Below are positions 41,523 to 50,502 of a stretch of DNA of 64,000 nucleotides, piece by piece. Origin of the DNA: OFTM10 sp964344055 (lineage in GTDB: Bacteria; Actinomycetota; Acidimicrobiia; Acidimicrobiales; Aldehydirespiratoraceae); assembly GCA_964344055.1 (NCBI GenBank), contig CAYFLT010000013.1, positions 1 to 64,000 of the forward strand, written 5' to 3'. How positions within the stretch are numbered: position 1 is the first letter of the stretch; every line of letters begins with the position of its first letter. Made by a program: the position numbers and the translations under genes. The notes below the pieces were generated by a model. It had not been told where the DNA came from, searched no databases, and was given only the letters and a program-made list of their open reading frames with translations.

Positions 41523-42365
41523 ATGTATCAGCGAATCATCGTCCCCGTGGATGGCTCGTTGCGTTCGTGGAAGGTGGCCGACGCTGCAGCCGGACTCGCC
41601 GCTCGATGGGATTGTTCGGTCGAGGTCGTGTCCGTCGTCCGCTTCGAATCGGTTCGGGAGCAGACCGAGACCGAGATGGCGGCGATGATCGCCAAGTCGG
41701 ACTGGTATGACCGCGCCGTTCCCCATGTCGTCGCCGGGATCGACCAGAGTGTCGGTGCCTACATCGCAGAGGTCGCCAATGAGCACCCGGGCAGCCTGGT
41801 GGTCATGAGCACCACCGGCCACGGCCGGAGCGCGGCGCTGCTCGGGAGCACCGCCGAGGAGATCCTCCGGCACACCACCACGCCGATCCTGCTGTACGGA
41901 CCCCACGCCGAACCGGTGGCACCGATGGGAAAGAGCCTCGTCGTGGCGGTCGACGGTTCCGATCTGTCCGAGCAGGCGCTCGGGCTGGCCGGGGCATGGT
42001 CGGTCGGCCTCGATGTCGAACCGTGGGTGGTCACGGTCGGTTCGCTGAAGGCGAACCTGCCGGCGGATGTCGTGGAGACCGCAGTCCCTCACAAGCTCGC
42101 CGCCGAGCTCGAGCCGCTGGTCGGTCGGACCGTCCAGTTCGAGACCCTGCACGGTGACCGTCCGTCGGCTGCACTCACCGAGTTCGCCGAGTCCATCGAC
42201 GCGGCCGTGTTGGTCGAGACGACCCACGCTCGGCACGGGTTCGACCTCCTGATGAGCGGCAGCGTGACCATGGCGACCGTCCGCCACGCGCACCTGCCGG
42301 TCCTGGTCGTCCGCGGCATCGACGTCCGCGAGGCGAGCCACGAGGAGGCGAGCGTCTCCCGCTGA
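41523..42365 (+). CDS. Universal stress protein with two UspA domains
   Basis: The start at 41523 follows a strong AGGAGGTGA site. The 280-residue protein has two UspA folds (residues about 1-135 and 140-270), each opening with IIVPVDGS or LVVAVDGS. The first carries the nucleotide-binding STTGHGRSAALLGSTAEEIL pattern, and the second the degenerate ETTHARHGFDLLMSGSVT. It likely binds ATP and acts in stress response. It is divergent from the TetR-carboxylase operon and ends at a hairpin. Confidence 0.87.
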   Translation: MYQRIIVPVDGSLRSWKVADAAAGLAARWDCSVEVVSVVRFESVREQTETEMAAMIAKSDWYDRAVPHVVAGIDQSVGAYIAEVANEHPGSLVVMSTTGHGRSAALLGSTAEEILRHTTTPILLYGPHAEPVAPMGKSLVVAVDGSDLSEQALGLAGAWSVGLDVEPWVVTVGSLKANLPADVVETAVPHKLAAELEPLVGRTVQFETLHGDRPSAALTEFAESIDAAVLVETTHARHGFDLLMSGSVTMATVRHAHLPVLVVRGIDVREASHEEASVSR

Positions 42366-42384
42366 CCGCTGGGGGCCACGAGAA

Positions 42385-42421
42385 CCTGCACACATCGGTG
42401 TCTGACTCCGATGTGTGCAGG
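42385..42421. terminator. Hairpin between convergent genes
   Basis: CCTGCACACATCGG (42385-42398) and CCGATGTGTGCAGG (42408-42421) are perfect 14-bp arms with loop TGTCTGACT. It sits between the ends of the universal stress gene and the flavoprotein gene. The centre GGTGTCTGACTCC resembles that of the palindrome at 44177-44221. Confidence 0.65.
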
Positions 42422-42424
42422 CTG

Positions 42425-44117
42425 CTACCAGTACTCCTCGTAGTGGATGTTGCCGGGTAGCTTCCGACGGTCGAGCGTGAAGCCACGTTCGGCGAGGAGT
42501 TGGACGACGCCGACCGTTTCGGGGAACTCGAGGCGGCCGTTGACCTCCTCGGGGAGGCCGATCATCGACGGATTCCCACACAGATAGACGTGGGTGCGAG
42601 CAGGGTCGAGATCCACCCCGAACTGCTCGAAGTCGCCGTCGCGGATGAGGTCCTGGATATACCGCTTGGGCACGTCCGGTTCGCGTGTGGGGACCGGGAG
42701 GTAGTGGTAGTTCCCGTAGCGGGACTCCAGTGCTCGATGACTCTCGAGATAGCCGAGGTCGGCCCAATTGCGAACCGACACCGCGGACACGATCGGCCCG
42801 TAGTGGCCCTTGCGAAGCAGTTCCACGGCCATTGCATTGTGGGGCGCCTCGCCGGTTCCGGTCGACAACAAGATGACTGTGCACGACGGATCGGTCACCT
42901 CGTGGAGGGTGTAGCGGCCCGCCACCTTCGGACCCAGGTAGATCCGATCGCCTGGCCGCTTCAGTGCCAGTCGCGGCGTCAACTCGGGGACATTGTCCTC
43001 CGACGGCCGCACCAACACGATGTAGAACTCGAGCTCGTCCAGGCCGCCCTCGTCGGTCAGGTATCCGATCTCGGCCGTCGAGGTTGCGGTCCTCGGCGTC
43101 GTCGACCCTCGGCTCCCAGAACCCGAGACCCAGCGTGGCGTACTGGCCGGGCACGTACGACGTTCCGCCGTGGTCGGGCTTCACCCGAAGTACCCAGAGA
43201 TCCGAATGGGTGGGTTCGAAGTGGGTGATGACCGCGTTGTAGTGCTCTTCGCGCAGCTCCTCGATGACCCCGGTGTTGCGCTGGCGACGCTCGTGCCTGG
43301 GCGGCCGGAGGTCGATGTCGAGCTCGGGGAAGCAGGCAGCGGCGACGTCGATGCCCGCCCGCCAGCCCGGCGTGGTGGGAGCAGTGCTGCTCTCGTCGGG
43401 CTCCCCGACGAACCAGACGTGGTTGCTGGCGAGTGCGGCATCGCTGACGCCGAGGTCCGCCGGGGTCAGCGTCTCTCGCAACGATGCGAACACCACGTGA
43501 TCGACCTGGAGGTCGGGTGTTCGGCGATCGCCGAAGAACACCATCGGGTAGCCGTCGATCTCCCCGATCTGCTCCGGGACCGAGCGGTAGAGGACGGTTG
43601 CTCGACGCTCGCGCTCCAGCCGCCGTAGGAGGTTCTCGCCGGCCGGCGAAAGCCGGTTCGGGTCCATCCCGCCGGCTGCCAGGACGACCTTCGCGCCGGT
43701 GGCGGCGATCGATGCCGTGAGCTCGACCGCGTGGTCGGTGTAGCCGATGACCAGGACGTCGTCGTCGGCCTCGTGTTCAGGAACGGTGTCGATGTGGACT
43801 CGAGGACTGTCGGCCACCTTCAGCGGCGGACGCCATTCGGGCGACCGGCGCCGGTTGGCGACGAGACAGGCGCGGGTGCGATAGGTCTGCTTGTTCGAGA
43901 CGACCACGATGGTGTCGCCTTCGGCGTCGATGGAGGAGACGTGCTCGCCGTAGCCGATGTCGAGCTCGTTCTCACCGACGAGTTCCGGGAAGGTGACCGA
44001 GTGTTCCTCCTCCAGGATCCGGATGAGGGGCAGTCCCGACCGCAAGGACGACACCGCCACCGACAGACCGCCGGCCGTGCCGCCCACGATCACGAGGTCG
44101 TAGTCGTTCGAACTCAT
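42425..44117 (-). pseudogene. FAD-dependent oxidoreductase fused to a ferredoxin-NADP reductase-like module, frameshifted
   Basis: The N-terminal part (44117 to about 43085) has a dinucleotide fold, VIVGGTAGGLSVA, with a second nucleotide region (DDVLVIGYTDHAVELTA), then the start of an FNR-like domain (YVPGQYATLGLGFW). Near 43080-43110 the frame shifts. The C-terminal part then reads YLTDEGGLDELEFYIVLV and STGTGEAPHNAM through to NIHYEEYW. The expected FAD-binding RxYSxS segment is missing at the junction, so bases have been lost as well as the frame. It is either a true pseudogene or an assembly error. Role unknown. Confidence 0.75.
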
Positions 44118-44176
44118 CGATGGAGTGTCGCGCGTGTCCGTCGCCTGGGAGAACTCGGTGACCTCATCCCCCTACA

Positions 44177-44221
44177 AACCTGGCAGGGTTTTGGTGTCAG
44201 GCACCAAAACCCTGCCAGGTT
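44177..44221. repeat. Palindromic intergenic element
   Basis: Two perfect 20-bp arms (44177-44196 and 44202-44221) with a 5-bp loop lie between the flavoprotein gene and the end of the first lipoprotein gene, all on the minus strand. The centre is GGTGTCAGGCACC. It may terminate the lipoprotein region or act as a repeat. The same centre type recurs at 22248-22285 and 42385-42421. Confidence 0.65.
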
Positions 44222-44251
44222 GGGTACCAGACCCTGTCAACTCGATCTGGG

Positions 44252-45748
44252 CTAGGGGAAGGCGTCCTGGAGGTCGGTGACGGGGACGAGATCGCCGTCG
44301 CCGACGGTGGAGTCGTACTCGGAGAGCCGGAGCATGTCCTGGGCGCCGATCTTCTCGGGTGAGAGCGACGCGGCTCCGACTCCCGGGAGGACGAAGTCGT
44401 CGAACGCGGCCGAGAAGGCGGCCTGCTCGAACGTCTCGGGGGTCAGCTCTCCGCCGGCGGCCGTGGCCACCTGCACGAAGAGGGACAGGGCGATGCAATA
44501 CCGCCGAAGGGGATTGAACCAGTTCTCCTCGCCCTCGACGTAGCTGCTCGGCACCCGCAGATCGGCGTCGGGCATGCGGGCGACGACCGGGTCGACACAC
44601 TCGCTCTGGAAGGCAGGGTCGGCCCAGATCTCCTCGTTGGTCGGGCCGGTGGACGACAGGACCCCGTCGGCGATCGACTTGTCCGAGATGGTGGCACCGA
44701 GGTTGCCGAGCCCGGCCGCGTCGTTGGACCAGATGGCGATCTCGCCCACGAGCCCGGCGGCGGCGTGACCCCGGATCGACGAACTCGGGGTCCCGAAGAT
44801 CATCAAGGTGTTGGCGCCGGAGGTCTTGAACCGTTCGAACGCCACCGCCAACTCGGCGTCCTGGGCCACGGTGTCGCCGTCGGTGGCCTCGATGATGGCG
44901 CTGCCGACGACCTCGACGCCCCGGTTCTCGAGCTCGTCGATGACGAAGTCCTCTTCGCCGGACGCTGCTGCACCGCCCATAGTGAACACGAGCGCCCCGT
45001 CGAGGCGTCCGGTCTGGTCGAGCAGGTTCAACAGGTTGATGGTCTGGAACTCCACCGGTGGGCCGACGCTTAACCAGGGAGCGCGGGCCTGAGCGAGTTC
45101 CGAATCGTTGATCTCGCCACCGACCATGGTGGTCTCGTTGAGTCCGACGATGCAGGGGTCGGCGGTACCGGCGAGCGGCCCGACGAAGCCGCCGAGATTG
45201 GCGAAGGACTCGATGTCCTCGGTGAGCGCCGAGCAGGCCCGCTCGGCGTCGGCTCCGTCGATCGGGCTGTAGAACTCGTAGAAGGCCTCGACCATCCTGC
45301 CGTTGATCCCGCCGTTCTCGTTGAGGTTCTCGATAAGGGCCTCCCAGATGCCCTGTTGATCGCCCCAGCCGTTCGGGATCAGGTTCAGCTCCTGCAGGAT
45401 CTCGAAGTTGAGCATCGTCATGCCGAGAGTGATGGTGTCGGCGGTGACCCCCCGCCAGGAATCGGTCAGGACGATCTCCTCCGGCTCGTCGTCCTCGCTG
45501 GACTCTCCGCCGGCGCCTGTGTCGCCGGACGTTCCTTCGCCGTCGTCGGTCGAATCGCCGGAGCCTTCGTCGTCGGAGCCGGACTCGTCGTCGGTCGAGT
45601 CGCCCGAGCCCTCGTCGGTCGAGTCCTCAGCATCGTCGCCAGTAGCGGTGACGCCACCATCGTCGTCTCCGCCGCCGCAGGCCGCGGCGAGAAGGGCGAA
45701 AGAGAGCAGTAACGCAGCAAGGTGCGCGAATGAGCGGTGGTTCGGCAC
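44252..45748 (-). CDS. ABC-type (branched-chain amino acid-like) substrate-binding lipoprotein, copy 1
   Basis: The GTG at 45748 follows GGGGACC. The 498-residue product has a lipoprotein signal ending LLAAACGG (Cys24) and a long Asp/Glu/Gly/Ser linker (about 25-85). A periplasmic-binding-protein fold then starts at TITLGMTMLNFEIL and ends with VPVTDLQDAFP. The type I binding-protein architecture resembles LivJ/UrtA relatives. No permease or ATPase genes are next to it. It is closely similar along its whole mature domain to the gene at 45894, which marks a tandem duplication. Confidence 0.85.
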   Translation of the reverse strand: MPNHRSFAHLAALLLSFALLAAACGGGDDDGGVTATGDDAEDSTDEGSGDSTDDESGSDDEGSGDSTDDGEGTSGDTGAGGESSEDDEPEEIVLTDSWRGVTADTITLGMTMLNFEILQELNLIPNGWGDQQGIWEALIENLNENGGINGRMVEAFYEFYSPIDGADAERACSALTEDIESFANLGGFVGPLAGTADPCIVGLNETTMVGGEINDSELAQARAPWLSVGPPVEFQTINLLNLLDQTGRLDGALVFTMGGAAASGEEDFVIDELENRGVEVVGSAIIEATDGDTVAQDAELAVAFERFKTSGANTLMIFGTPSSSIRGHAAAGLVGEIAIWSNDAAGLGNLGATISDKSIADGVLSSTGPTNEEIWADPAFQSECVDPVVARMPDADLRVPSSYVEGEENWFNPLRRYCIALSLFVQVATAAGGELTPETFEQAAFSAAFDDFVLPGVGAASLSPEKIGAQDMLRLSEYDSTVGDGDLVPVTDLQDAFP

Positions 45749-45893
45749 GAGGTCCCCCCGGAGTCGGCCCGACGATCTGGTGCCCAGAGTCAAGCCGAAA
45801 CGGGTCGATCGCTCAACCGGTTGCCCGTCCGAACGCGGAAGGGGTGGGCCGCCCGTGAGCGGTCCACCCCTTCGGTGCGATCACCTGGAGGGT

Positions 45894-47381
45894 CTAGGGG
45901 AACGCGTCGAGGAGGTCGGTCACCGGCACGATGTCACCGTCGCCGACGCTGTGGTCGAACTCCGACAGGCGGACCGAGTCCTGGGCGCCGAGCTTTTCCG
46001 GAGACAGCGAGGCTGCACCGATACCCGGAACCGTGAAGTCGTCGAAGGCGGCCGAGAACGCGGCCTCCTCGAAGCTCGCCGGCGTGAGATCTCCGCCTGC
46101 CGCAGTGGCGACCTGGGTGAAGATCGACAGCATCAGGCAGTAGCGGCGGAGTGGCAGGAACCAGTTCTCCTCACCGGCCTCGTAGGTATCGGGCGAGCGG
46201 AGGTCGGCTTCGGGCACGCGGGCCACGACCGGGTCCACACACTCGCTCTGGAAGGCGGGATCGCCCCAGATCTCCAATTCGGTGGCGCCGGTGCTGGTGA
46301 GCGCGCCGTTGGCGATGGACTTGTCGGTCATCGTCGCCCCGAGGTTGTCGAGCCCGGCGGCATCGTTGGACCAGATGGCGATCTCGCCGGTGAGGCCGGC
46401 GGCCGCGTGGCCCCGGATCGATGACCCGGGCGTGCCGAAGATCATCAGCGTGTTGGCTCCGGAGGCCTTGAACCGTTCGAAGGCGACCGCGAGCTCGGCA
46501 TCCTGGGCGACCGTGTCGCCGTCGGGTGCCTCGATCACGGCACTGCCGACGATCTCCACACCCCGGTCCTCGAGTTCGTTGGTCACGAACTCCTCCTCAC
46601 CGGAGGCAGCCGCTCCGCCCATGAGGAAGACCACCGCCCCGTCGAGGCGTCCGGTCTGGTCGAGGAGGTTCAGCAGGTTGATGGTCTGGAACTCGACCGG
46701 CGGGCTTGCCGTGAACCACGGTGCGCGGGCCTGGGCGAGCTCGGCATCGTTGATCTCGCCGCCGATCATGGTGGTCTCGTTGAGGCCGACGATGCAGGGG
46801 TCGGCGGTACCGGCGAGCGGCCCGACGAAGCCGCCGAGCACGGCGAACACCTCGTTGTCCTCGGTCAGAGCGGAACAAGCCCGTTCGGCATCGGCGCCGT
46901 CGATGGGGCTGTAGAACTCGTAGACCGCTTCGAGCATGCGCCCGTTGACGCCACCGTTGTCGTTGGCGTTGTCGATCAGCGCCTGCCAGACGGCCTGCTG
47001 ATCACCCCAGCCGTTGGCGCTGAGACCGAGATCGGTGAGGATCTCGAAGTTCAGCATCGACATGCCGAGAGAGATCGTGTCGGCGGTGACACCGCGCCAG
47101 GAATCGGTGAGCACGATCTCCTCGGGCTCGTCGCCGTCGTCACCGGTGTCGTCTCCGTCGTCGCCGGTGTCATCACCGTCGTCTCCCGAGTCTCCGGCGT
47201 CGTCGCCGTCGTCGCCGGTGTCGCCGTCGTCTCCGGAGTCGCCGTCGTCTCCCGAGTCTCCGGCGTCGTCGCCGGCAGTCGTGTCACCGTCATCACCGCC
47301 GCCGCACGCCGCGGCGATGAGTGTGAAGGCCAGGAGCAGCGCAACCAGGCGCCACAAGTTTCTCGAACGTTTCGCGGACAT
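45894..47381 (-). CDS. ABC-type substrate-binding lipoprotein, copy 2
   Basis: The ATG at 47381 follows GGAGGGGACC. The 495-residue product has a lipoprotein signal (TLIAAACGG), an acidic linker built almost only of Gly-Asp-Asp units (about 30-90), and a binding domain about four-fifths identical to copy 1 by eye (ADTISLGMSMLNFEIL through PVTDLLDAFP). The linker is coded by a simple repeat on the plus strand near 47120-47290. It faces a TetR gene, with an operator between them. Confidence 0.87.
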   Translation of the reverse strand: MSAKRSRNLWRLVALLLAFTLIAAACGGGDDGDTTAGDDAGDSGDDGDSGDDGDTGDDGDDAGDSGDDGDDTGDDGDDTGDDGDEPEEIVLTDSWRGVTADTISLGMSMLNFEILTDLGLSANGWGDQQAVWQALIDNANDNGGVNGRMLEAVYEFYSPIDGADAERACSALTEDNEVFAVLGGFVGPLAGTADPCIVGLNETTMIGGEINDAELAQARAPWFTASPPVEFQTINLLNLLDQTGRLDGAVVFLMGGAAASGEEEFVTNELEDRGVEIVGSAVIEAPDGDTVAQDAELAVAFERFKASGANTLMIFGTPGSSIRGHAAAGLTGEIAIWSNDAAGLDNLGATMTDKSIANGALTSTGATELEIWGDPAFQSECVDPVVARVPEADLRSPDTYEAGEENWFLPLRRYCLMLSIFTQVATAAGGDLTPASFEEAAFSAAFDDFTVPGIGAASLSPEKLGAQDSVRLSEFDHSVGDGDIVPVTDLLDAFP

Positions 47382-47436
47382 GCGGTCCCCTCCATGTGTC
47401 CTGCGACGTGCTTTGTCGCCGCCTGATTCAAGCATA

Positions 47437-47453
47437 TGTCCTGTCTTGGGACA
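47437..47453. promoter_or_regulatory. Candidate operator between lipoprotein copy 2 and TetR gene
   Basis: TGTCC-N7-GGACA, extended by ATAT on both sides with one base offset, forms an inverted repeat between the divergent starts (47381 and 47475). Confidence 0.5.
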
Positions 47454-47474
47454 ATATTCGGTAGGGTTGCCGCC

Positions 47475-48101
47475 GTGACGGCAGGGATGGATTCGGCGAC
47501 GCGGCGAGGACCGGGTCGGCCGCCCATCACCGAGAATCGTACGGCTGTGCTCGAGGCCACCCGGGTGGTGCTGATCGAGGTCGGCTACGACAAGCTCACC
47601 CTCGAAGCGGTCGCGCAGACCGCCGGGCTGTACCGGCGCTACATCAACCGCACGTGGGCGTCGAAGGCGGAACTGGTCCGTGATGCCCTGTTCGAGCGTG
47701 CGTTCACCCTCGAACAACCCGACACGGGGTCGCTCCGAACCGACCTTCGGGTGATGGCCCGACAGCAGGTCGAGTGGCTCACCCGCCCGGAGTACGTGCA
47801 GGGAATCGTCGGTGTGCGGGCCGCGCTCCGAGCCGACCCGAAGCTCTTCCGCGAGACGATGGACCGCTACGTCACACCGATCACCACGGTGATGGATGCG
47901 ATCTTCGCGAGCGCCATCGAACGGGGTGAACTCGAGGAGGCTCCGTCCTCCCTGGTCGTCGCAACCGTGGTCTCAGGTGCAGTGACCGAGGTGCACGAGG
48001 TCGGGCTCCACACCCCCGAGGAGCTCACCGACATGGCGGTGTCCATGCTGATGGGGGGCGTCATCAGCGGTGCGCCAGCACCTCACCGTGGGGACACATG
48101 A
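47475..48101 (+). CDS. TetR-family regulator
   Basis: The 208-residue protein starts at the GTG at 47475, preceded by TAGGG at good spacing. An ATG at 47487 is the alternative. It opens with TRRGPGRPPITENRTAVLEATRVV and has the helix-turn-helix LTLEAVAQTAGLYRRYINRTWASK. It is divergent from the lipoprotein genes and probably controls them. Its stop overlaps the convergent methyltransferase gene. Confidence 0.85.
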   Translation: MTAGMDSATRRGPGRPPITENRTAVLEATRVVLIEVGYDKLTLEAVAQTAGLYRRYINRTWASKAELVRDALFERAFTLEQPDTGSLRTDLRVMARQQVEWLTRPEYVQGIVGVRAALRADPKLFRETMDRYVTPITTVMDAIFASAIERGELEEAPSSLVVATVVSGAVTEVHEVGLHTPEELTDMAVSMLMGGVISGAPAPHRGDT

Positions 48102-48876
48102 ACCATCCGGCAGGCTGAGCCGCCCAGGCCGTCCAGGCGGCCGCGAGGTCATCGAGTTCGGCGGCTTCGCTCAGCCCGAACTCCAGGGCATGGTCGGCGA
48201 AGCTCGACTGACGAATACGGTCGGCCCACAACCCTCCCCACCAGTTCCGGCTCTCGGGGGTGGCGAACGTCCACGTGGATGAGCCGGGCTCGATTCTGGA
48301 GAAGCCGGCTTTCTGCACCCAGCCCAGGAGGTGACGGCCGGCGTCGGCATCGGCATCGAGACGCCCGGCGATCTGGTGGTAGAGCTCCGACCAGCGATCG
48401 AGGCGTGGATCGGCCGGAGCCCAGGTCATCGCCCCGTAGTCCGCGTCTCGTACGGCCAAGATCCCACCCGGGCGAAGAACGCGACGCATCTCGACGAGTG
48501 CCCCCACCGGGTCGGTGAGGTGCTGGAGGACCTGATGAGCGTGGACCACGTCGAAGGTCGCATCGTCGAAGGCGAGTGCGTAGACGTCGCCGGTTTCGAA
48601 CCGGCAGTTGGTGGGCGCACCGGGCAGGCCGAGGAGGTGGTCGGCCTTCTCCAGGACGTCGTCGACCGCGTCGATGCCGAGCACCTCACCTGGGCCGACC
48701 CGGTGGGCGAGATCGACGGTGATCGTGCCCGGTCCACACCCGATGTCGAGGAGCCGTTGGCCGGATCCGAGGTGGGGAAGGAGATGGGCCGCGGAGTTCT
48801 CCGCGGTCCGCCATTCGTGTGAACGCAGGACGGCCTCGCTGTGCCCGTGTAGGTAGGGATCGGGCGGCTGGCTCAC
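48064..48876 (-). CDS. Class I SAM-dependent methyltransferase (UbiE/MenG-like)
   Basis: The 270-residue protein starts at a GTG. It has LLDIGCGPGTITVDLA (SAM motif I), GIDAVDDVLEKA, FDVVHAHQVLQHLTDPVGALVEM and VLRPGGILAVRD. The motif set resembles UbiE/COQ5-type enzymes, but quinone methylation is not shown. It is convergent with the TetR gene (38-bp overlap of ends) and divergent from the YeeE/YedE pair. Confidence 0.87.
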   Translation of the reverse strand: MSQPPDPYLHGHSEAVLRSHEWRTAENSAAHLLPHLGSGQRLLDIGCGPGTITVDLAHRVGPGEVLGIDAVDDVLEKADHLLGLPGAPTNCRFETGDVYALAFDDATFDVVHAHQVLQHLTDPVGALVEMRRVLRPGGILAVRDADYGAMTWAPADPRLDRWSELYHQIAGRLDADADAGRHLLGWVQKAGFSRIEPGSSTWTFATPESRNWWGGLWADRIRQSSFADHALEFGLSEAAELDDLAAAWTAWAAQPAGWFMCPHGEVLAHR

Positions 48877-48880
48877 TGCC

Positions 48881-48895
48881 GAAGTGTGGCACTTC
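48881..48895. promoter_or_regulatory. Small inverted repeat upstream of the methyltransferase
   Basis: GAAGTG-TGG-CACTTC is a perfect 6+6 repeat 5 bp before the GTG at 48876. GACACTTCGG at 48938-48947 repeats one arm. It may be an operator for the divergent methyltransferase and YeeE/YedE genes. Confidence 0.35.
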
Positions 48896-48984
48896 GTGGC
48901 GACATCCGGGTGTGACTTCTCGACGTCAGCATGAACTTCGACACTTCGGTGGTAGTCGGATGACCGGCCGGGCAAAATGTCCGG

Positions 48985-49464
48985 ATGTTTGACGTGCTCC
49001 CGGATCGGGTCCCTTGGTACGTCGCCGGTCCGGGGCTCGGGCTCCTGATCGTCGGCTTGTTCGTCCTCGCCAACCAGCCCCTGGGCGCCAGCGGCGCCTA
49101 CGTGCAGACGTCCGGGCTGCTGCGGCGACGCAGTGATGTCGCGGTGTGGCGGGTCTGGTACTTCGTGGGGATGTTCGCGGGTGGTCTCCTGGTGACCAAC
49201 GTGCTCCGCGACGGGGCGGAGATCCGCTCTGGCTATGACGCCCTGCGCGAAGTGTGGCCGCTCGGCGTGGTCGCCCCGCTGGTCTTCGTGGGCGCCACCC
49301 TGCTCGGCTACGGCGCGGGGATGGCCGGTGGGTGTACCTCCGGCCATGGCTTGTGTGGCACGTCGCAACGATCACCGGCCAGCGCCGCGGTGACGGTGAC
49401 GTTCATGGCCACCGCCGTCGGTACCACCGCGATCCTTCGCGTCCTGACCGGAGGTGACCTGTGA
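48985..49464 (+). CDS. YeeE/YedE-family transporter, first half
   Basis: The 159-residue protein has four membrane segments and the conserved AGGCTSGHGLCG with two Cys, the hallmark of YeeE/YedE (TsuA/PmpA) sulfur transporters. It overlaps the second half by 4 nt. Family members import thiosulfate or related sulfur or selenium species through a chain of conserved Cys. It is far from the sulfide island but fits the same theme. Confidence 0.85.
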   Translation: MFDVLPDRVPWYVAGPGLGLLIVGLFVLANQPLGASGAYVQTSGLLRRRSDVAVWRVWYFVGMFAGGLLVTNVLRDGAEIRSGYDALREVWPLGVVAPLVFVGATLLGYGAGMAGGCTSGHGLCGTSQRSPASAAVTVTFMATAVGTTAILRVLTGGDL

Positions 49465-49916
49465 GGCTCAACCTCGTCGGTCTCCTCTTCGGTGCCCTGT
49501 TCGGCGCCCTGCTCGCCGGTGCCAACCTCCACGAGTACGACACCATCCACGCGATGCTGCGGCTCGACGAACCCGACGTCTACTTCCTGATGGCTTCTGC
49601 CATTGGCACGTCGCTTCCCCTGCTGTGGCTACTCGAGAAGCGGGGCGTGAACACCCCCTTCGGCGGCAAGATGGTGCTCTCCCGGTCGATGCCCGAGCCG
49701 CATCACTGGAAGGGTGGCGCGCTCTTCGGCGTGGGGTGGGCGGTCGCGGGCACGTGTCCGGCTCCGGCCCTGGTCATGTTGTCGTCGGGTGCCCTCTTGA
49801 GTCTGTTGGCCATCCCGGGAATCTTCCTGGGCCTCCACCTACGGGAGCGTCACACCAAGACCGCCGATCATGTCGGTGACGGCGAGCACCGCGAAACGGT
49901 GGGGGCGGGTTCCTAG
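49461..49916 (+). CDS. YeeE/YedE-family transporter, second half
   Basis: The 151-residue protein starts at a GTG. It has four hydrophobic segments and GVGWAVAGTCPAPAL with the conserved Cys, matching the PmpB-type half. With the preceding gene it makes one split transporter. The C-terminus is a short charged tail. Its stop overlaps that of the convergent gene within CTAG. Confidence 0.85.
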   Translation: MRLNLVGLLFGALFGALLAGANLHEYDTIHAMLRLDEPDVYFLMASAIGTSLPLLWLLEKRGVNTPFGGKMVLSRSMPEPHHWKGGALFGVGWAVAGTCPAPALVMLSSGALLSLLAIPGIFLGLHLRERHTKTADHVGDGEHRETVGAGS

Positions 49917-50443
49917 GGGCTCAACCACCTGCTGGCGCGCGCTCGGGCCCGCCGGATCGTCCGCGACGCCGCCGATGCGTCGTCGGGCGGTTCGATCGCG
50001 GGTGGTTCGGAGTGCTCGGCGCCGGGAGGGGCGGGTTTCGGATTTGCCGGGGCCGACTTGCGTCTGGCCTTCAGATCAGCGACCTGGGCTCTGAGGAACT
50101 CGTTCTCGGTCTCGGCCCGTGCCGCCCGTTCCCGCGCGTCGGCGAGTTGCTGGCCGGCCTCGTGGACGTTGCCGATCTGCTCGAGGATCCGTGTCCAGGT
50201 GTCCAGTGGCACGAGCATCGTGCCGTCGGGCTGAGGACCGGTCGGGGCCTGGTCCCTGAGGTCGAGATCGTCGATCTCGTCATTGGCGGGGGCGTCGTGG
50301 TCGGTTCGGTGTTCGGCGGACCCAGTTGGCGATGGACTCGGTTCGGGCCGAGCGGTTCGCGGCGGGTCGATCGCGTCGGCGACACCCTTCCAGATGCCCG
50401 CCGATGCACGAGCGAGATCGCTGGCAACGCCTCGAAGTCCCAT
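49913..50443 (-). CDS. Hypothetical coiled-coil protein
   Basis: I do not recognise this 176-residue protein. Residues about 1-25 form an amphipathic helix (GVASDLARASAGIWKGVADAI). A Pro/Asp-rich linker follows, then TMLVPLDTWTRILEQIGNVHEAGQQL leading into a coiled coil (about 90-125, ARERAARAETENEFLRAQV). The basic C-terminus is rich in Arg. It has no signal peptide. A role as a small scaffold or regulator is only a guess. Confidence 0.65.
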   Translation of the reverse strand: MGLRGVASDLARASAGIWKGVADAIDPPRTARPEPSPSPTGSAEHRTDHDAPANDEIDDLDLRDQAPTGPQPDGTMLVPLDTWTRILEQIGNVHEAGQQLADARERAARAETENEFLRAQVADLKARRKSAPANPKPAPPGAEHSEPPAIEPPDDASAASRTIRRARARASRWLSP

Positions 50444-50502
50444 GGGCCGACCCTACCGGCCGCCTCCCGCCGGTGCCTGGGCCGGCGTGCCAGCATGTCG
50501 CC

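Noticed and set aside
43170..43628. Plus-strand frames across the flavoprotein gene as small genes
   Set aside because: They have no ribosome site or domain and mirror the coding strand. They arise from GC-rich antisense reading.
47118..47310. CRISPR-like or satellite repeat array
   Set aside because: The short repeats code the Gly-Asp linker of a lipoprotein in one frame. There are no spacers and no uniform repeat unit.
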